In this document: positions 1 through 9,860 of the stretch, piece after piece | Position numbering within the stretch: position 1 is the stretch's first letter | How the letters are laid out: each line of letters starts with the position of its first letter | Source: Pseudomonadota bacterium | Lineage (GTDB): Bacteria; Pseudomonadota; Gammaproteobacteria; Xanthomonadales; Xanthomonadaceae | NCBI GenBank assembly: GCA_023419315.1 | Contig: JAEZYE010000043.1 | Location: 62,001-126,000 of the forward strand | Length of the DNA stretch: 64,000 nucleotides | Direction: 5' to 3' | Translations under genes and position numbers: made by a program | The notes under the pieces: generated by a model | What the model was told of the DNA's origin: nothing | Seen by the model: the letters and a program-made list of their open reading frames with translations, nothing else | Database searches by the model: none

Positions 1-17
1 ACATCGCTCCCCGGGGC

Positions 18-41
18 CGATGTCAAGTAAACCTTACATCG
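18..41. promoter_or_regulatory. Imperfect inverted repeat upstream of the thioredoxin gene
   Basis: The outer 6 bp (CGATGT and ACATCG) pair perfectly and 10 of the 12 possible pairs match overall. On the minus strand the dyad contains TTGACA (27 to 22), a possible -35 for a gene lying left of the window. It could be an operator for a divergent regulator or for the gene at 99. The bound protein cannot be named from this sequence. Confidence 0.3.
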
Positions 42-98
42 CCTTGTATCCTCGCCCGCCGTCACCATCTCGTTGCCATTCCGAACTCCAGGATCCCC

Positions 99-953
99 AT
101 GAGCGACCTGCCCCACGTATTCGACGCCACCACCGAGACCTTTGAAGCCGAAGTTCTGCAGAAATCGCTGGAAGTGCCTGTACTGGTCGACTTCTGGGCG
201 ACCTGGTGCGGCCCGTGCAAGACCCTGGGGCCGATCCTCGAAAAGCTGGCAGGCGAATACAACGGCGCGTTCGTACTCGCCAAGGTCGACGTGGACAAGG
301 AACAGCAGATCGCCGCGGCCTTCCAGATCCGCTCGGTGCCGACCGTGTTCCTGGTCAAAGGCGGCCAGCTGGTCGATGGTTTTCCAGGCGCGCTGCCAGA
401 AGGCCAGTTGCGCGAGTTCCTGAAGCAGCACGGCATCGAACCGGCCACCCCGGTCGAGGACGCCGCGCCGGTCGCGCCGATCGACCCGCATGCGGCGGTG
501 GTCGCCCTTCGCAGGGCGTTGGAAACGGAGCCGGAGAAGGACGAACTGCGGCTGGATCTCGCCCTCGCCTTGCTGCGCATCGGCGGCGCCGAGGAGGCCG
601 AGACCCTGCTCGATGGTCTGCCGGCCAACCTCGCCACCGATGACCGCGCGGTGCGTGCGCGGGCGCGGCTCGGTTTCGTGGCGGCGCTGAAGGACGCGCC
701 GCCACCGGAAGTGCTGGATGCCGCGATCAGTGCTGATCCGCGTGATCTGCGCGCGCGTCATCTGCGCGGTGTGCACCACCTCATCGCGGGTGAAGACGAA
801 GCCGCGCTCGCGCAATTCCTCGAAATGCTGACGGTGGATCGCCAGTATCAGGATGGCCTGCCGAAGAAGGCCCTGATCGATGCGTTCCGCGTCATCGAAG
901 ACGACGACCTGGTCGGGCGCTACCGCAGGCGGATGTCCTCGCTCCTGTTCTGA
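99..953 (+). CDS. cnoX: Thioredoxin domain plus TPR protein, CnoX/YbbN-like
   Basis: The 284-residue protein has an N-terminal thioredoxin fold (about 1-110) with an intact WCGPC active site near residue 36, then a helical TPR-like C-terminal part (about 135-284) typical of YbbN/CnoX. The family acts as a cytoplasmic holdase that protects clients under oxidative stress and passes them to DnaK or GroEL. E. coli CnoX lacks the CxxC pair; this one keeps it, so redox activity is likely, as reported for the Caulobacter homologue. The start follows AGGA at 89-92. The gene stands alone and ends in a strong terminator. Confidence 0.85.
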   Translation: MSDLPHVFDATTETFEAEVLQKSLEVPVLVDFWATWCGPCKTLGPILEKLAGEYNGAFVLAKVDVDKEQQIAAAFQIRSVPTVFLVKGGQLVDGFPGALPEGQLREFLKQHGIEPATPVEDAAPVAPIDPHAAVVALRRALETEPEKDELRLDLALALLRIGGAEEAETLLDGLPANLATDDRAVRARARLGFVAALKDAPPPEVLDAAISADPRDLRARHLRGVHHLIAGEDEAALAQFLEMLTVDRQYQDGLPKKALIDAFRVIEDDDLVGRYRRRMSSLLF

Positions 954-961
954 TTCATCCG

Positions 962-989
962 CACCCGCCGCAATGGCGGGTGTTTTTTT
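962..989 (+). terminator. Rho-independent terminator after cnoX
   Basis: A perfect 8-bp stem (962-969 with 975-982, loop GCAAT) is followed by seven T residues. It begins 9 bp after the cnoX stop codon. Confidence 0.9.
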
Positions 990-1423
990 GGGACGCGATG
1001 ACGCGATTTCGGCTCCACGCTCCGAAGATGCGTCCGACACAGCTGCGCTTCTTCCACTGACGCCCTTGCGCGTGTCGCACGCGCGTGGCTTCGCATGCAG
1101 CACTCCGAGCGACTTCGTTTGCCGCGGAGCCCAGCGCCTCGCTGCGTGACCGGCCACGCAAACGACCACGCAAGCGCGGCGTCGGGGTGCTGAAACCGGA
1201 AATGCCTACACGGCCTACGTAAATGTACCCAAGCATTGACTCGCGTTATTCCCGATGCCTCGGCCGCCTTACCCGCACTACGCTGACTGCACGCGCAGCC
1301 GCGTCAGACAGGCTCTGCCGTCCACGTCACGAGCACCGTTCAACGTTGGCCACCGGCACGCAGGCTGCCCCGCAACAGTCGGTCACCATTGACTGGAAAC
1401 GATTGGATCGCCAAGGAATCGCC
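990..1423. other. Intergenic stretch without a recognised gene
   Basis: About 430 bp lie between the cnoX terminator and the autotransporter start. Short open frames here have no recognisable composition, ribosome binding site or motif. The last bases hold AAGGAA (1413-1418), the ribosome binding site of the next gene. No clear -10 element or repeat stands out. Confidence 0.4.
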
Positions 1424-4400
1424 ATGAAAAGAACCATTCGCCCGAAACATCCGGCTTCCATCTCTCCCTCATTGCTCGCACGCGGCGTCGCCACTGCATT
1501 GCTTGGATTGAGCGTTGCCGTGCAGGCGCAGGAAGTCACTTCCGTGGCGAGCAGCGACTGGGCCGATGGCAGCACCTGGTCGGATGGGCAGGCACCAAGT
1601 CCCGCGTTCGACTATCGCATCTCCAGCGGCAGCACCGTTTTCAGCACGCCTACGACCACCGCGGGCACCTATACGCGCATATTCGAGGGAAGGTCACTCA
1701 CCGTTTCCAGTGGAGGCGCACTGGATCTGCGCAGCACGGCCGCCTCGAACAACGTCTATGTGACCTACGAAATTCCGGACCTTCACCTGGAAGCGGATTC
1801 GACGCTTGTATTGCGCGCAGGTGAAGCAAACGCCAACCGCACCTTGACCACCTCGCTCTCGGTGGGTGACAGCGGGACGGTGTACGTCGATATTCTCAGC
1901 AGCAACTTCAACAACAACCTCACGCTGGCGTCGACGTCCGCCTTGACCGGTGGCGCCAATCTGGACATCACGATCGACCGGGCCGGCGACATGGCCGGCG
2001 AGCGCGCCTTCATCGACGTGGGCAGCGCCAACAATCCCTATTCGGGAAACTGGTCGGTCCGAACCGTGAACGCTTCTTCCAATACGCGGCGTGGCCTGTT
2101 GTACGCCAGCGCGGAAAATGCGCTCGGCAGCGGTTCGGTATCACTGGATAACGCCATCCTCGTCAACCAGGCCGTGGGCGGCTTGAACTCCATTTCCGCA
2201 GTCCACGTGGGTGCGCGCTCCACGCTCGATGCACGCGCCTCCTTCAGCAACGCCGACCTGCTCGTGCAACTCCAGCAGGACACATCCACGCTCGAAATCC
2301 ACAACGCGGGGACGCGTGTCGAGATCGGTCAATTGCAAGGCGTGAGCGGTTCGCAGGTGATCGGCGACAGCGCTGGCCAGGTACTGGCGACACGCTCCGC
2401 GCAGGACTGGCGATTCGATGGGCTCGTCAGCGGTCCGCTCGCGCTGATCAAAGGGGGAGCCGGCACGCTGACGCTCACTGCCAATCACGGATACAGCGGC
2501 GGCACGACCGTGGAAGCAGGCACGCTGCAGCTGGGCGACGGCGGTGCGAACGGCATGATCGCCGGCGATGTCGAGTTGCAGGATGCGGGTACGCTGTCAT
2601 TCAACCGCTCCGATGCGGTGACCTTCGCAGGCGTCGTTTCCGGGACCGGGCACCTGCTGCAGGCCGGCCTGGGCACCACGACATTGACGGCCGACAACAC
2701 GTACACCGGCGGCACCACGATCCGCGCCGGCACGTTGCAGCTCGGCGCGGGCGGCACGGCAGGATCGATCCTGGGTGACGTCGTCAACGATGGCGTGCTT
2801 GTCTTCAATCGCGGCGATGCCTTGCAGATTGATGGCGCGATTTCCGGAAGCGGATCCGTCGAACAGATCGGGGCGGGCACGACCACGCTCACTGGAATGA
2901 ACTCCTATACAGGCACGACCGAGGTCGTGAGCGGCCGTCTCGATATCAACGGCGACCAGAGCGCGGCCACAGGCGCCGTGAATGTGCACAACGGCGCGAC
3001 GCTGGGCGGTACCGGCACGATTGGCGGGAACGTTTCGCTCGTCGACGGCGCGCATCTGGCGCCAGGACAATCCGCAGGCACGCTCAGCATCGTGGGCAAT
3101 CTGCAGGCCTCGTCCGGGGCAATCTTCGATTACGAATTCGGCCAGGCCGGCGTCCCCGGCGGCGCGCTCAACGACCTGGTGGACATCGGTGGAAATCTCG
3201 TCCTGGATGGCGTGCTCAACGTGACGGTGACGCCGGGCGGCGCGTTCGACGCCGGTGTCTACCGGGTCATGAACTACGGCGGACAACTGACGGATCTCGG
3301 CCTGGAAATCGGCACCGCGCCCGCGGGCGACCTGCGCGTGCAGACCTCGGTACCCGGCCAGGTCAATCTGCTCAATATCAACGGGCTGACGCTCAACTTC
3401 TGGGACGGCGGTATATCGCAGGCCGCAACAACCAGATCATCGACGGCGGCGTCGGCAACTGGACGGCGGCGGGCAACGACAACTGGACCGATGAAGGTGG
3501 CAGGGTCAACGCACCGTATACACCCGCGTCATTCGCGATCTTCGGTGGCACGGGTGCAGCGGTCACGGTGGACGACAGCGAGGGAGCTGTCACGACGTCG
3601 GGCATGCAGTTCCTCGTGAATGGTTACTCGGTGGGTGGGGACGACCTGACTCTGGTTGCGCCCATCACCGTCGTGCGTGTCGGCGACGGAACATCGGCCG
3701 GCAGCGCAGTCAGTGCGACCATCGGCGCTCGCCTGGTCGGCGCCACGCGTTTGAGCAAGGTCGATGCCGGCACGCTCATCCTGACAGGGGCCAACACTTA
3801 CACCGGTGGCACTGCGGTACGGGGCGGCGTGCTGCAGATCGCCAGCGACAGCAATCTCGGTGACAGCAGCGGCGCGGTAACGCTGGACGGCGGAACACTG
3901 CGCACTACCGCCTCCATCGACAGCCAGCGCGCTTTCACCGTGGGCCCCGAAGGCGGAACGCTGGATACGGCCAGCGGCACGATCTATCGCCTGTCCGGCG
4001 GCATCGACGGTTCGGGCGAGATATTCAAGATTGGCGATGGCGTGTTGCAGCTGGACGCGGGCTACGCATCCTCGGGGGCGTTCAACCTCGCCGCTGGCCG
4101 CGTCGTGGCCGGAGCAGCCGACGTTTTCGGCCTGCAGGCCGCGTACCGCATCGATCCCGCTGCGACGCTCGACCTCGCGTCCTTCTCGCAGCAGATCCGG
4201 AGCATGGAAAACGCCGGCACGATCCAGTGGGGAATGCCCGGCACCGTCCTGACCATCGGTTCGGACTACGTGGCGGACAACGGCCATCTCGCGATGGTCG
4301 CCGTGCTGGGCGGTGACGATTCACCGGCCTCGCTGATGCACGTGATGGGCAGCACCAGCGGCGCCACCCGGGTATCGGTCGAGAACCGCGGCGGACTGGG

Positions 4401-5598
4401 TGCGATGACCTCCAGCGGCATCAAGCTGATCGATGTCGATGGCGCGTCCAACGGCGTGTTCACGCTGGACGGTGATTACCGGCTCCGCGGCGAAGAGATC
4501 CTGGTCGGCGGCGCGTTCGGTTACCGCCTGCAGCAGAATTCCGGCAACGGCGTCGAAGACGGCGACTGGTATCTCGTGTCGAGATTGCTCACGCCGCTGA
4601 TTCCCGATCCGGGCCCGCTCCCGGTCGATCCGCCTGGACCGATCTTCCAGGCCGGTGTCCCGATCTACGAGGTGTACGCGGACACGCTGCTGGAACTGGC
4701 GCGCGTCGATACGCTGTGGCAACGCACCGGCAGCGTCGGTGACGGGTTCGACAGCTCGCCGCCAAGCGAAGCGCGGTTGCGGCCCTGGGTCCGCACCGAA
4801 GGCAATCGCGTCGAACATGTGCCCGAACGTTCGCTTTCGCACAGCGGTTACGAAACCCACAGCTGGCAAATCCAGGCGGGCATTGACGCCCTGCTCGCCG
4901 CAAATGAAACCCGCGCATGAGTGGGCGGGCTGTCGGTCCGCACCCTGGACGGCTCGCCTCGCGTGTATTCGCCCTACGGCGATGGCCGAATCGAGACCCG
5001 CGGGTACGGCCTGAAGGCCACGCTGACCTGGTACTCGGCGGCCGGAATCTATGTGGACGCGCAGTTGCAGTACGACTGGATGAAGAGCGATCTGCGCTCG
5101 GCGCTGGCGAACGTCGATCTCACCCGCGACAACCGCGGCGGCGTACTGGGCGGCGGCATCGAGATCGGCGCGCGTTTCCCGTTGAATCCGGGCTGGTCCC
5201 TGGTGCCGCAATTGCAGGTCAGCTATGCGCACGCGAACTTCGATCGCTTCGTCGATGTGTACGACGCCGAAGTGGATTTGACCGAAGCCGAGTCGCTGGC
5301 GACACGCCTGGGTGCGGCGCTTGAGTACCGCTCCGACATCAATGATCGCGGCGGACGTTTTGCCGGGCACGTCATCGGCGATCTGATTTACGACACCGCC
5401 GGGGCATCCCGCGTGGCGGTGTCGGGAACCGAGCTTTCGCATGAGGGCGCGCCGTTCGGCACGCGGTTCGGCGCCGGCGGCAGCTTCCTCTGGGCCAACG
5501 GCTCGCACTCGCTGAATGTCGAAGTGTCGCGCATCGACATGCTGTCCAACGACAGCGACGGCTGGGCGGCCAACATCAGCCTGCGCGGTTCCTGGTAA
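1424..5598 (+). pseudogene. Autotransporter with PATR repeats, broken by a frameshift and a TGA
   Basis: The reading frame starts at ATG 1424 (AAGGAA 5 nt upstream) with a signal peptide ending in AVQAQ. The passenger is Gly/Thr-rich with at least four PATR-type repeats, each ending TYTGGTT or similar (near 2480, 2695, 2900 and 3790). The C-terminal part (about 4680-5598) is an autotransporter beta-barrel ending in Trp. Two lesions break it. One base is missing between 3412 and 3413: restoring a G there gives FWDGGDIAGRNNQ and joins the two frames. TGA at 4918-4920 stands where relatives would be expected to carry Trp (TGG) before VGGLSVRT. If both are real, no barrel is made and the passenger cannot be exported. 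Sequencing error is possible, though neither site is a homopolymer. Confidence 0.8.
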
Positions 5599-5674
5599 CA
5601 CCTTTGAAGGGAGCGCAGGCGCCACGCCGCGCTCCCGGATCGCGTGGCATCGCCCACGGCCCGCGTGCGGGGCC

Positions 5675-5680
5675 TACAAT
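5675..5680 (+). promoter_or_regulatory. -10 element of a probably leaderless transcript
   Basis: TACAAT ends 6 nt before the ATG at 5687, so transcription would begin at or next to the start codon. No ribosome binding site fits between them. Confidence 0.5.
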
Positions 5681-5686
5681 TGGCGC

Positions 5687-6352
5687 ATGCCCCCCGATTC
5701 CCCCCGCCCCTCGCTGCAGCGCCTGTTCCTGACCGGCCTGCTGACCCTGTTGCCCATCTGGCTGACCTGGGTCGTCGTCAAGTTCGTCTTCGTGCTGTTG
5801 TCCGACATCAGCAAGCCTTTCGTCGGACCGGCGTCGCACAGCATCGCCGCGTCGTTCCCGGACTGGTTCGGCTGGTTCAACGCGATCTGGGTACAGAACA
5901 CGATTGCGCTCATCGCCACGCTGCTGGCGATTCTCGCGGTCGGCGTGCTGGCGCGGCGCGTGATCGGGCAGCAACTGTTGCGCTGGTTCGAGGTTTTCAT
6001 CCTGCGCATTCCGCTGGCCAGCACGATCTACACCAGTGCACGGCAGTTGCTCGACATCCTGCAGACCAAACCCGGCAGCACGCAGCGCGTGGTGCTGATC
6101 GACTTCCCCCATCGCGACATGAAATCGGTCGGCCTGGTCACCCGTGTGATCCGCGAAGAAGGCACCGGTCGCGAACTCGCCGCGGTATATGTCCCGACGA
6201 CGCCGAACCCGACGTCCGGCTATCTGGAAATTGTCCCGGTGGAACTGCTCACCCCGACCGACTGGACGGTGGATCAGGCAATGAGCTTCATCATCTCGGG
6301 CGGCGCGGTGTCGCCGGAATCGATGCCGTTCACACGCGCCGGGGAACGCTGA
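5687..6352 (+). CDS. DUF502 family membrane protein
   Basis: This 221-residue protein matches the DUF502 family. Residues about 10-40 (LFLTGLLTLLPIWLTWVVVK) and about 75-100 are hydrophobic and probably span the inner membrane. The soluble part contains conserved stretches such as RIPLASTIYTSARQLLD. Function is unknown in this family. ATG 5687 was preferred over longer versions because TACAAT lies just upstream. The queuosine-precursor transporter gene begins 3 bp after the stop codon, so the two are very probably co-transcribed. Confidence 0.8.
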   Translation: MPPDSPRPSLQRLFLTGLLTLLPIWLTWVVVKFVFVLLSDISKPFVGPASHSIAASFPDWFGWFNAIWVQNTIALIATLLAILAVGVLARRVIGQQLLRWFEVFILRIPLASTIYTSARQLLDILQTKPGSTQRVVLIDFPHRDMKSVGLVTRVIREEGTGRELAAVYVPTTPNPTSGYLEIVPVELLTPTDWTVDQAMSFIISGGAVSPESMPFTRAGER

Positions 6353-6355
6353 GCG

Positions 6356-7135
6356 ATGACGGGCTGCGGCCGCACCCTGGACGATCGCGCGGTGCGGTTG
6401 TTCATCGGGCTGGCGGCGTTCTTCTGCGTCAACGCGGTGCTCGCCGAGTTCATCGGCGTCAAGATTTTCGCCCTGGAGGACACGCTCGGCGTTCCTCCGC
6501 TGGAATGGAACCTGTTCGGGCAGAACGGCTCACTGAACTTCACGGTCGGCACGTTGCTGTGGCCGTTCGTCTTTATCCTCACCGACACCATCAACGAGTT
6601 CTTCGGCCGTCGCGGCGTGCGTTTCATTTCATGGATGGCGGTGGCGCTGATCGTCTACGGCTTCGTGTTCGCGTTCCTCGCCATCGCCACGGCGCCAGCC
6701 GACTGGTGGATTGGCGCCGCGCGCGATCAAGGCGTGCCGGATTACCAAGCCGCGTTCGCCGCCATCTTCGGGCAAGGCATGTGGTCGATCGCCGGTTCGA
6801 TCATCGCGTTCCTCATCGGCCAGCTGATCGATGTGTCGGTATTCCACCGCATCCGCGTCGCGACCGGAGAGCGCTGGGTGTGGCTGCGCGCGACGGGCTC
6901 AACGGCCATATCGCAACTGGTCGACAGCTTCGTGGTGATCTGGATCGCCTTCGTGCTGGGGCCGCAGAAGTGGCCGACATCGCTGTTCCTGGCGGTCAGC
7001 TCGGTCAACTACGCCTACAAGATGCTGGCGGCGATCGCGCTGATCCCGCTGCTGTACCTGATGCGCCACCTGATCCGCCGTTACCTGGGCGAAGCGCGCG
7101 AACGCGAGCTGCGCCAGGAAGCGGCGATGGATTGA
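6356..7135 (+). CDS. Queuosine precursor transporter (VUT/YhhQ family)
   Basis: The 259-residue polytopic membrane protein resembles the VUT/DUF165 family, whose E. coli member YhhQ imports preQ0/preQ1. Around six membrane segments are visible. The segment TDTINEFFGRRGVRF (about 80-95), with acidic and aromatic residues after a helix, is typical. Queuosine insertion genes tgt and queA lie 24 kb away in the same window. No queC, queD, queE or queF is seen here, so salvage of precursor is plausible but not shown. The gene follows the DUF502 gene with a 3-bp gap. Confidence 0.82.
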   Translation: MTGCGRTLDDRAVRLFIGLAAFFCVNAVLAEFIGVKIFALEDTLGVPPLEWNLFGQNGSLNFTVGTLLWPFVFILTDTINEFFGRRGVRFISWMAVALIVYGFVFAFLAIATAPADWWIGAARDQGVPDYQAAFAAIFGQGMWSIAGSIIAFLIGQLIDVSVFHRIRVATGERWVWLRATGSTAISQLVDSFVVIWIAFVLGPQKWPTSLFLAVSSVNYAYKMLAAIALIPLLYLMRHLIRRYLGEARERELRQEAAMD

Positions 7136-7183
7136 TGCCGCATCGCTCGCACGTTCCTGCCTTCAAACGATGGGGATCTTCCG

Positions 7184-8263
7184 ATGAGCACCATGAGCAG
7201 CCACGCCCTTTTCCCGCTGCTGGCACTGGCAACGGTCACCTTGCCGACGCAAGCCGCGCACGCCGGGACGGAAGCCGCGACGCAGGCGCGTATCGAGCAG
7301 CTCATGCAGCGCTACGAGGGTGAGGCGCCGGGCGCGTCGCTGCTGGTGTTGAAGGACGGCGTGCCGGTCGTGCAGCGTGGCTTCGGGTTTGCGAATCTTG
7401 AAGACCATATCGTCGCGACACCGCAGACCAACTATCGTCTTGCCTCGATCACCAAGCAGTTCACTGCCGCCAGCATCCTGCTGCTGGCCGAGGACGGCAA
7501 GTTGCAACTGGATGATCCCGTCAAGCGCTGGCTGCCGTCGCTGCCGGCCGCGGCTGACGCCATCACGATTCGACAGTTGCTGAGCCATACCTCCGGCCTG
7601 ATCGACTACGAAGACGTGATGCCGGACGACGTGACCGAGCAGTTGCATGATCGCGACGTGCTCACGATTCTCGAAGGCCAGGACCGCACCTACTTCACGC
7701 CCGGCACGTCCTATCGCTACAGCAACAGCGGCTACGCACTGTTGGCGCTGATCGTCGGCAAGGCGTCGGGACAGGGTTTCGCCAGCTTCCTGCGGCAGCG
7801 GATTTTCCTTCCGCTCGGCATGGCGCAGACGGTTGCGCGCGAGGACAATGGTCCGGCGGTGGTGAACCGCGCCTACGGCTACAGCGAACACGATGGCCGC
7901 TGGGAGCGCACCGATCAGAGTTCCACCAGCGCGGTGCTCGGCGATGGTGGCATCTATTCGTCGATCGAGGATCTCGCGCGCTGGGATGCGGCGTTGTACG
8001 ACGAGCGATTGCTGAAGGCATCATCGCTGCGGCAGGCGTTCGCTCCCGCCACGCCAACCGACGAACCGCATGTCCCCCACTACGGTTTCGGCTGGCGCAT
8101 CGACGGCGATTGCCTGTGGCATTCCGGCGAAAGCATCGGCTTCCGCAACGTCATCCTGCGTTACCCGAAGGAACGGCTGACCGTGGTGCTGCTGAGCAAT
8201 CGCAACGATCCGGAGCCCTATGACACCGCGGTCGCCATCGCCTCGCTGTTCCGCGCGCACTGA
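7184..8263 (+). CDS. Secreted serine hydrolase, beta-lactamase class C fold
   Basis: This 359-residue protein has a signal peptide (cleavage near AAHA-GTE) and the three motifs of the class C beta-lactamase/DD-peptidase fold: SITK (S88, K91), YSN (Y179-N181) and HSG near residue 317 replacing KTG. The HSG variant is common in EstB-type esterases and D-aminopeptidase-like members, so this need not be a resistance enzyme. An internal ATG at 7193 is an alternative start. It converges with the flavoprotein gene, 1 bp separating the stop codons, and no terminator fits between them. Confidence 0.85.
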   Translation: MSTMSSHALFPLLALATVTLPTQAAHAGTEAATQARIEQLMQRYEGEAPGASLLVLKDGVPVVQRGFGFANLEDHIVATPQTNYRLASITKQFTAASILLLAEDGKLQLDDPVKRWLPSLPAAADAITIRQLLSHTSGLIDYEDVMPDDVTEQLHDRDVLTILEGQDRTYFTPGTSYRYSNSGYALLALIVGKASGQGFASFLRQRIFLPLGMAQTVAREDNGPAVVNRAYGYSEHDGRWERTDQSSTSAVLGDGGIYSSIEDLARWDAALYDERLLKASSLRQAFAPATPTDEPHVPHYGFGWRIDGDCLWHSGESIGFRNVILRYPKERLTVVLLSNRNDPEPYDTAVAIASLFRAH

Positions 8264-8264
8264 C

Positions 8265-9860
8265 TCATTTCAGGTCGGCGAGAATCGCCTTCGCCGCGTT
8301 GTGTCCCGGTGCTCCGGTCACGCCTCCACCGGGGTGCGTGCCGGATCCGCACAGGTAAAGCCCGGGCACGGCGCCGCGATAGTCGGCCTGCCCCAGCATC
8401 GGGCGCGCGCTGAACAACTGGTTGAGCGAAAGCGCGCCGTGGAAGATGTCACCGCCGACCAGGCCGAACACGCGCTCCAGATCCAGCGGCGACAACACCT
8501 GCCGCCCCAGCACCGAATCCGCGAACCCCGGTGCGAAGCGATCCACCGTGGCGATCATCAGATCCGCCACCTCGTCGCGATGGTCATCCCAGCTGCGTTC
8601 GTCTGGAAGCGCGGGCGCGACGTGCTGGCAGAACAGGCTGGCGACATGCTGCCCCGACGGGGCGAGTGAATCGTCGAGCGTGGACGGAATCAGCATTTCG
8701 ACGATGGGTTCGCGCGACCAGCCGCGCACTATCGCATCGCGATAGGCTTGATCCATGTAGTCCAGGCTTGGCGCAAGGATGATGCCGGCGGTGAGGTGAT
8801 CGCCCTCGCCTGGCAGCGCGGTGAAATCCGGCAGCCGCGACAGGGCGACGTTCATGCGGAACGTGCCGGAACCGCAGCGCCAGTTGGCCATGCGTTCGCG
8901 CGTGGACTCGGGGACGTCGCGTCCGCGCATCAATCGCTGGTAGAGCAGCTTGGGATTGACGTTGGCGACCACGGCGCGCGCGCGCAGGGTTTCGCCCTGT
9001 TCGGTGATCACGCCGACCGCGCGGCCCTTTTCGACGATGACCTCGCGCACGCCTGCATCGGTGCGCAGTTCCGCGCCGGCCGCGCGCGCCGCCGACGCCA
9101 TCGCCTGCGTGATCGCGCCCATTCCACCGATGGCGTGGCCCCATGCGCCCTTGACGCCATTGACCTCGCCGAACACGTGGTGCAGCAGCACGTAGGCCGA
9201 GCCGGGCGTATACGGGCTGGCGTAGTTGCCGACCACGCCGTCGAAGCCGAACAGCGCCTTGATGGGCGCGCTTTCGAACCAGCGGTCGAGGTATTCGGCC
9301 GCCGAGATGGTGAAGAGATCCAGCAGTTCCTGCCGCAGCGTTTCGTCGAGCGCGTACAACCGCTTGCCGAGCCGGCCGGCGCGCAAAAGTTCCGGCAGCG
9401 CCTTCCACCAGCCGCCGTCGGTGAGGTTCGGCGGCGGTTCCAGCGCCAGCGCGCGCAGCACATCGGCGATGGCGTCCAGCCGCGCTTCGTAATGCGGCAG
9501 GCGTTCGGCGTCACGCGCGGAGAACTTGGCGACCTGCGCCTGCGTCTGGCCCTCGCCGGTCAGCAGGTACTGGCCGTCGGGCAGCGGCAGGAAGTTGTTG
9601 CGCCGCCGCCGGACGATGCGCAGCCCGTGCCCATGCAGGTCCAGATCGGCAATGACCTGCGGCTGCAGCAGCGAGACCGTGTAGGACGCCACCGAATTGC
9701 GGAAGCCCGGATGGAACTCCTCGGTGACCGCGGCGCCGCCCAGCACCGTGCGGCGTTCCAGCACGGTGACCCGCAGCCCGGCACGGGCCAGATAGGCGGC
9801 GCAGACCAGGCCATTGTGGCCGCCGCCGATCAGCAGCACATCGCGTCCGGCATCAGCCAT
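8265..9860 (-). CDS. NAD(P)/FAD-dependent oxidoreductase, phytoene-dehydrogenase-like (PYROXD2 type)
   Basis: The 531-residue flavoprotein opens with VLLIGGGHNGLVCAAYLA, a Rossmann FAD-binding motif. It ends with GLYLCGSGTHPGGGVTGAPG, the C-terminal FAD contact of the CrtI/PYROXD2 family. No carotenoid genes are nearby, so a carotenoid role is not supported; most bacterial PYROXD2-like proteins are uncharacterised. ATG 9860 was chosen over an upstream start at 9989 because GGGAGG lies 3-8 nt before it and the Rossmann motif follows at residue 6. Upstream sequence is AT-rich for this region (CACAATTATAGG on the minus strand) and probably holds the promoter. Confidence 0.85.
   Translation of the reverse strand: MADAGRDVLLIGGGHNGLVCAAYLARAGLRVTVLERRTVLGGAAVTEEFHPGFRNSVASYTVSLLQPQVIADLDLHGHGLRIVRRRRNNFLPLPDGQYLLTGEGQTQAQVAKFSARDAERLPHYEARLDAIADVLRALALEPPPNLTDGGWWKALPELLRAGRLGKRLYALDETLRQELLDLFTISAAEYLDRWFESAPIKALFGFDGVVGNYASPYTPGSAYVLLHHVFGEVNGVKGAWGHAIGGMGAITQAMASAARAAGAELRTDAGVREVIVEKGRAVGVITEQGETLRARAVVANVNPKLLYQRLMRGRDVPESTRERMANWRCGSGTFRMNVALSRLPDFTALPGEGDHLTAGIILAPSLDYMDQAYRDAIVRGWSREPIVEMLIPSTLDDSLAPSGQHVASLFCQHVAPALPDERSWDDHRDEVADLMIATVDRFAPGFADSVLGRQVLSPLDLERVFGLVGGDIFHGALSLNQLFSARPMLGQADYRGAVPGLYLCGSGTHPGGGVTGAPGHNAAKAILADLK

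Noticed and set aside
2461..3840. Possible CRISPR or tandem DNA repeat in the autotransporter
   Set aside because: The repeats are diverged at DNA level and correspond to protein PATR repeats of unequal spacing; there are no constant repeats with spacers.
4321..5625. A 434-codon minus-strand frame opposite the autotransporter
   Set aside because: The plus strand encodes recognisable beta-barrel sequence; the antisense frame has no motif.
7184..8263. Antibiotic-resistance beta-lactamase
   Set aside because: The KTG motif is HSG and the layout matches the broad serine hydrolase/esterase group, so resistance is not supported.
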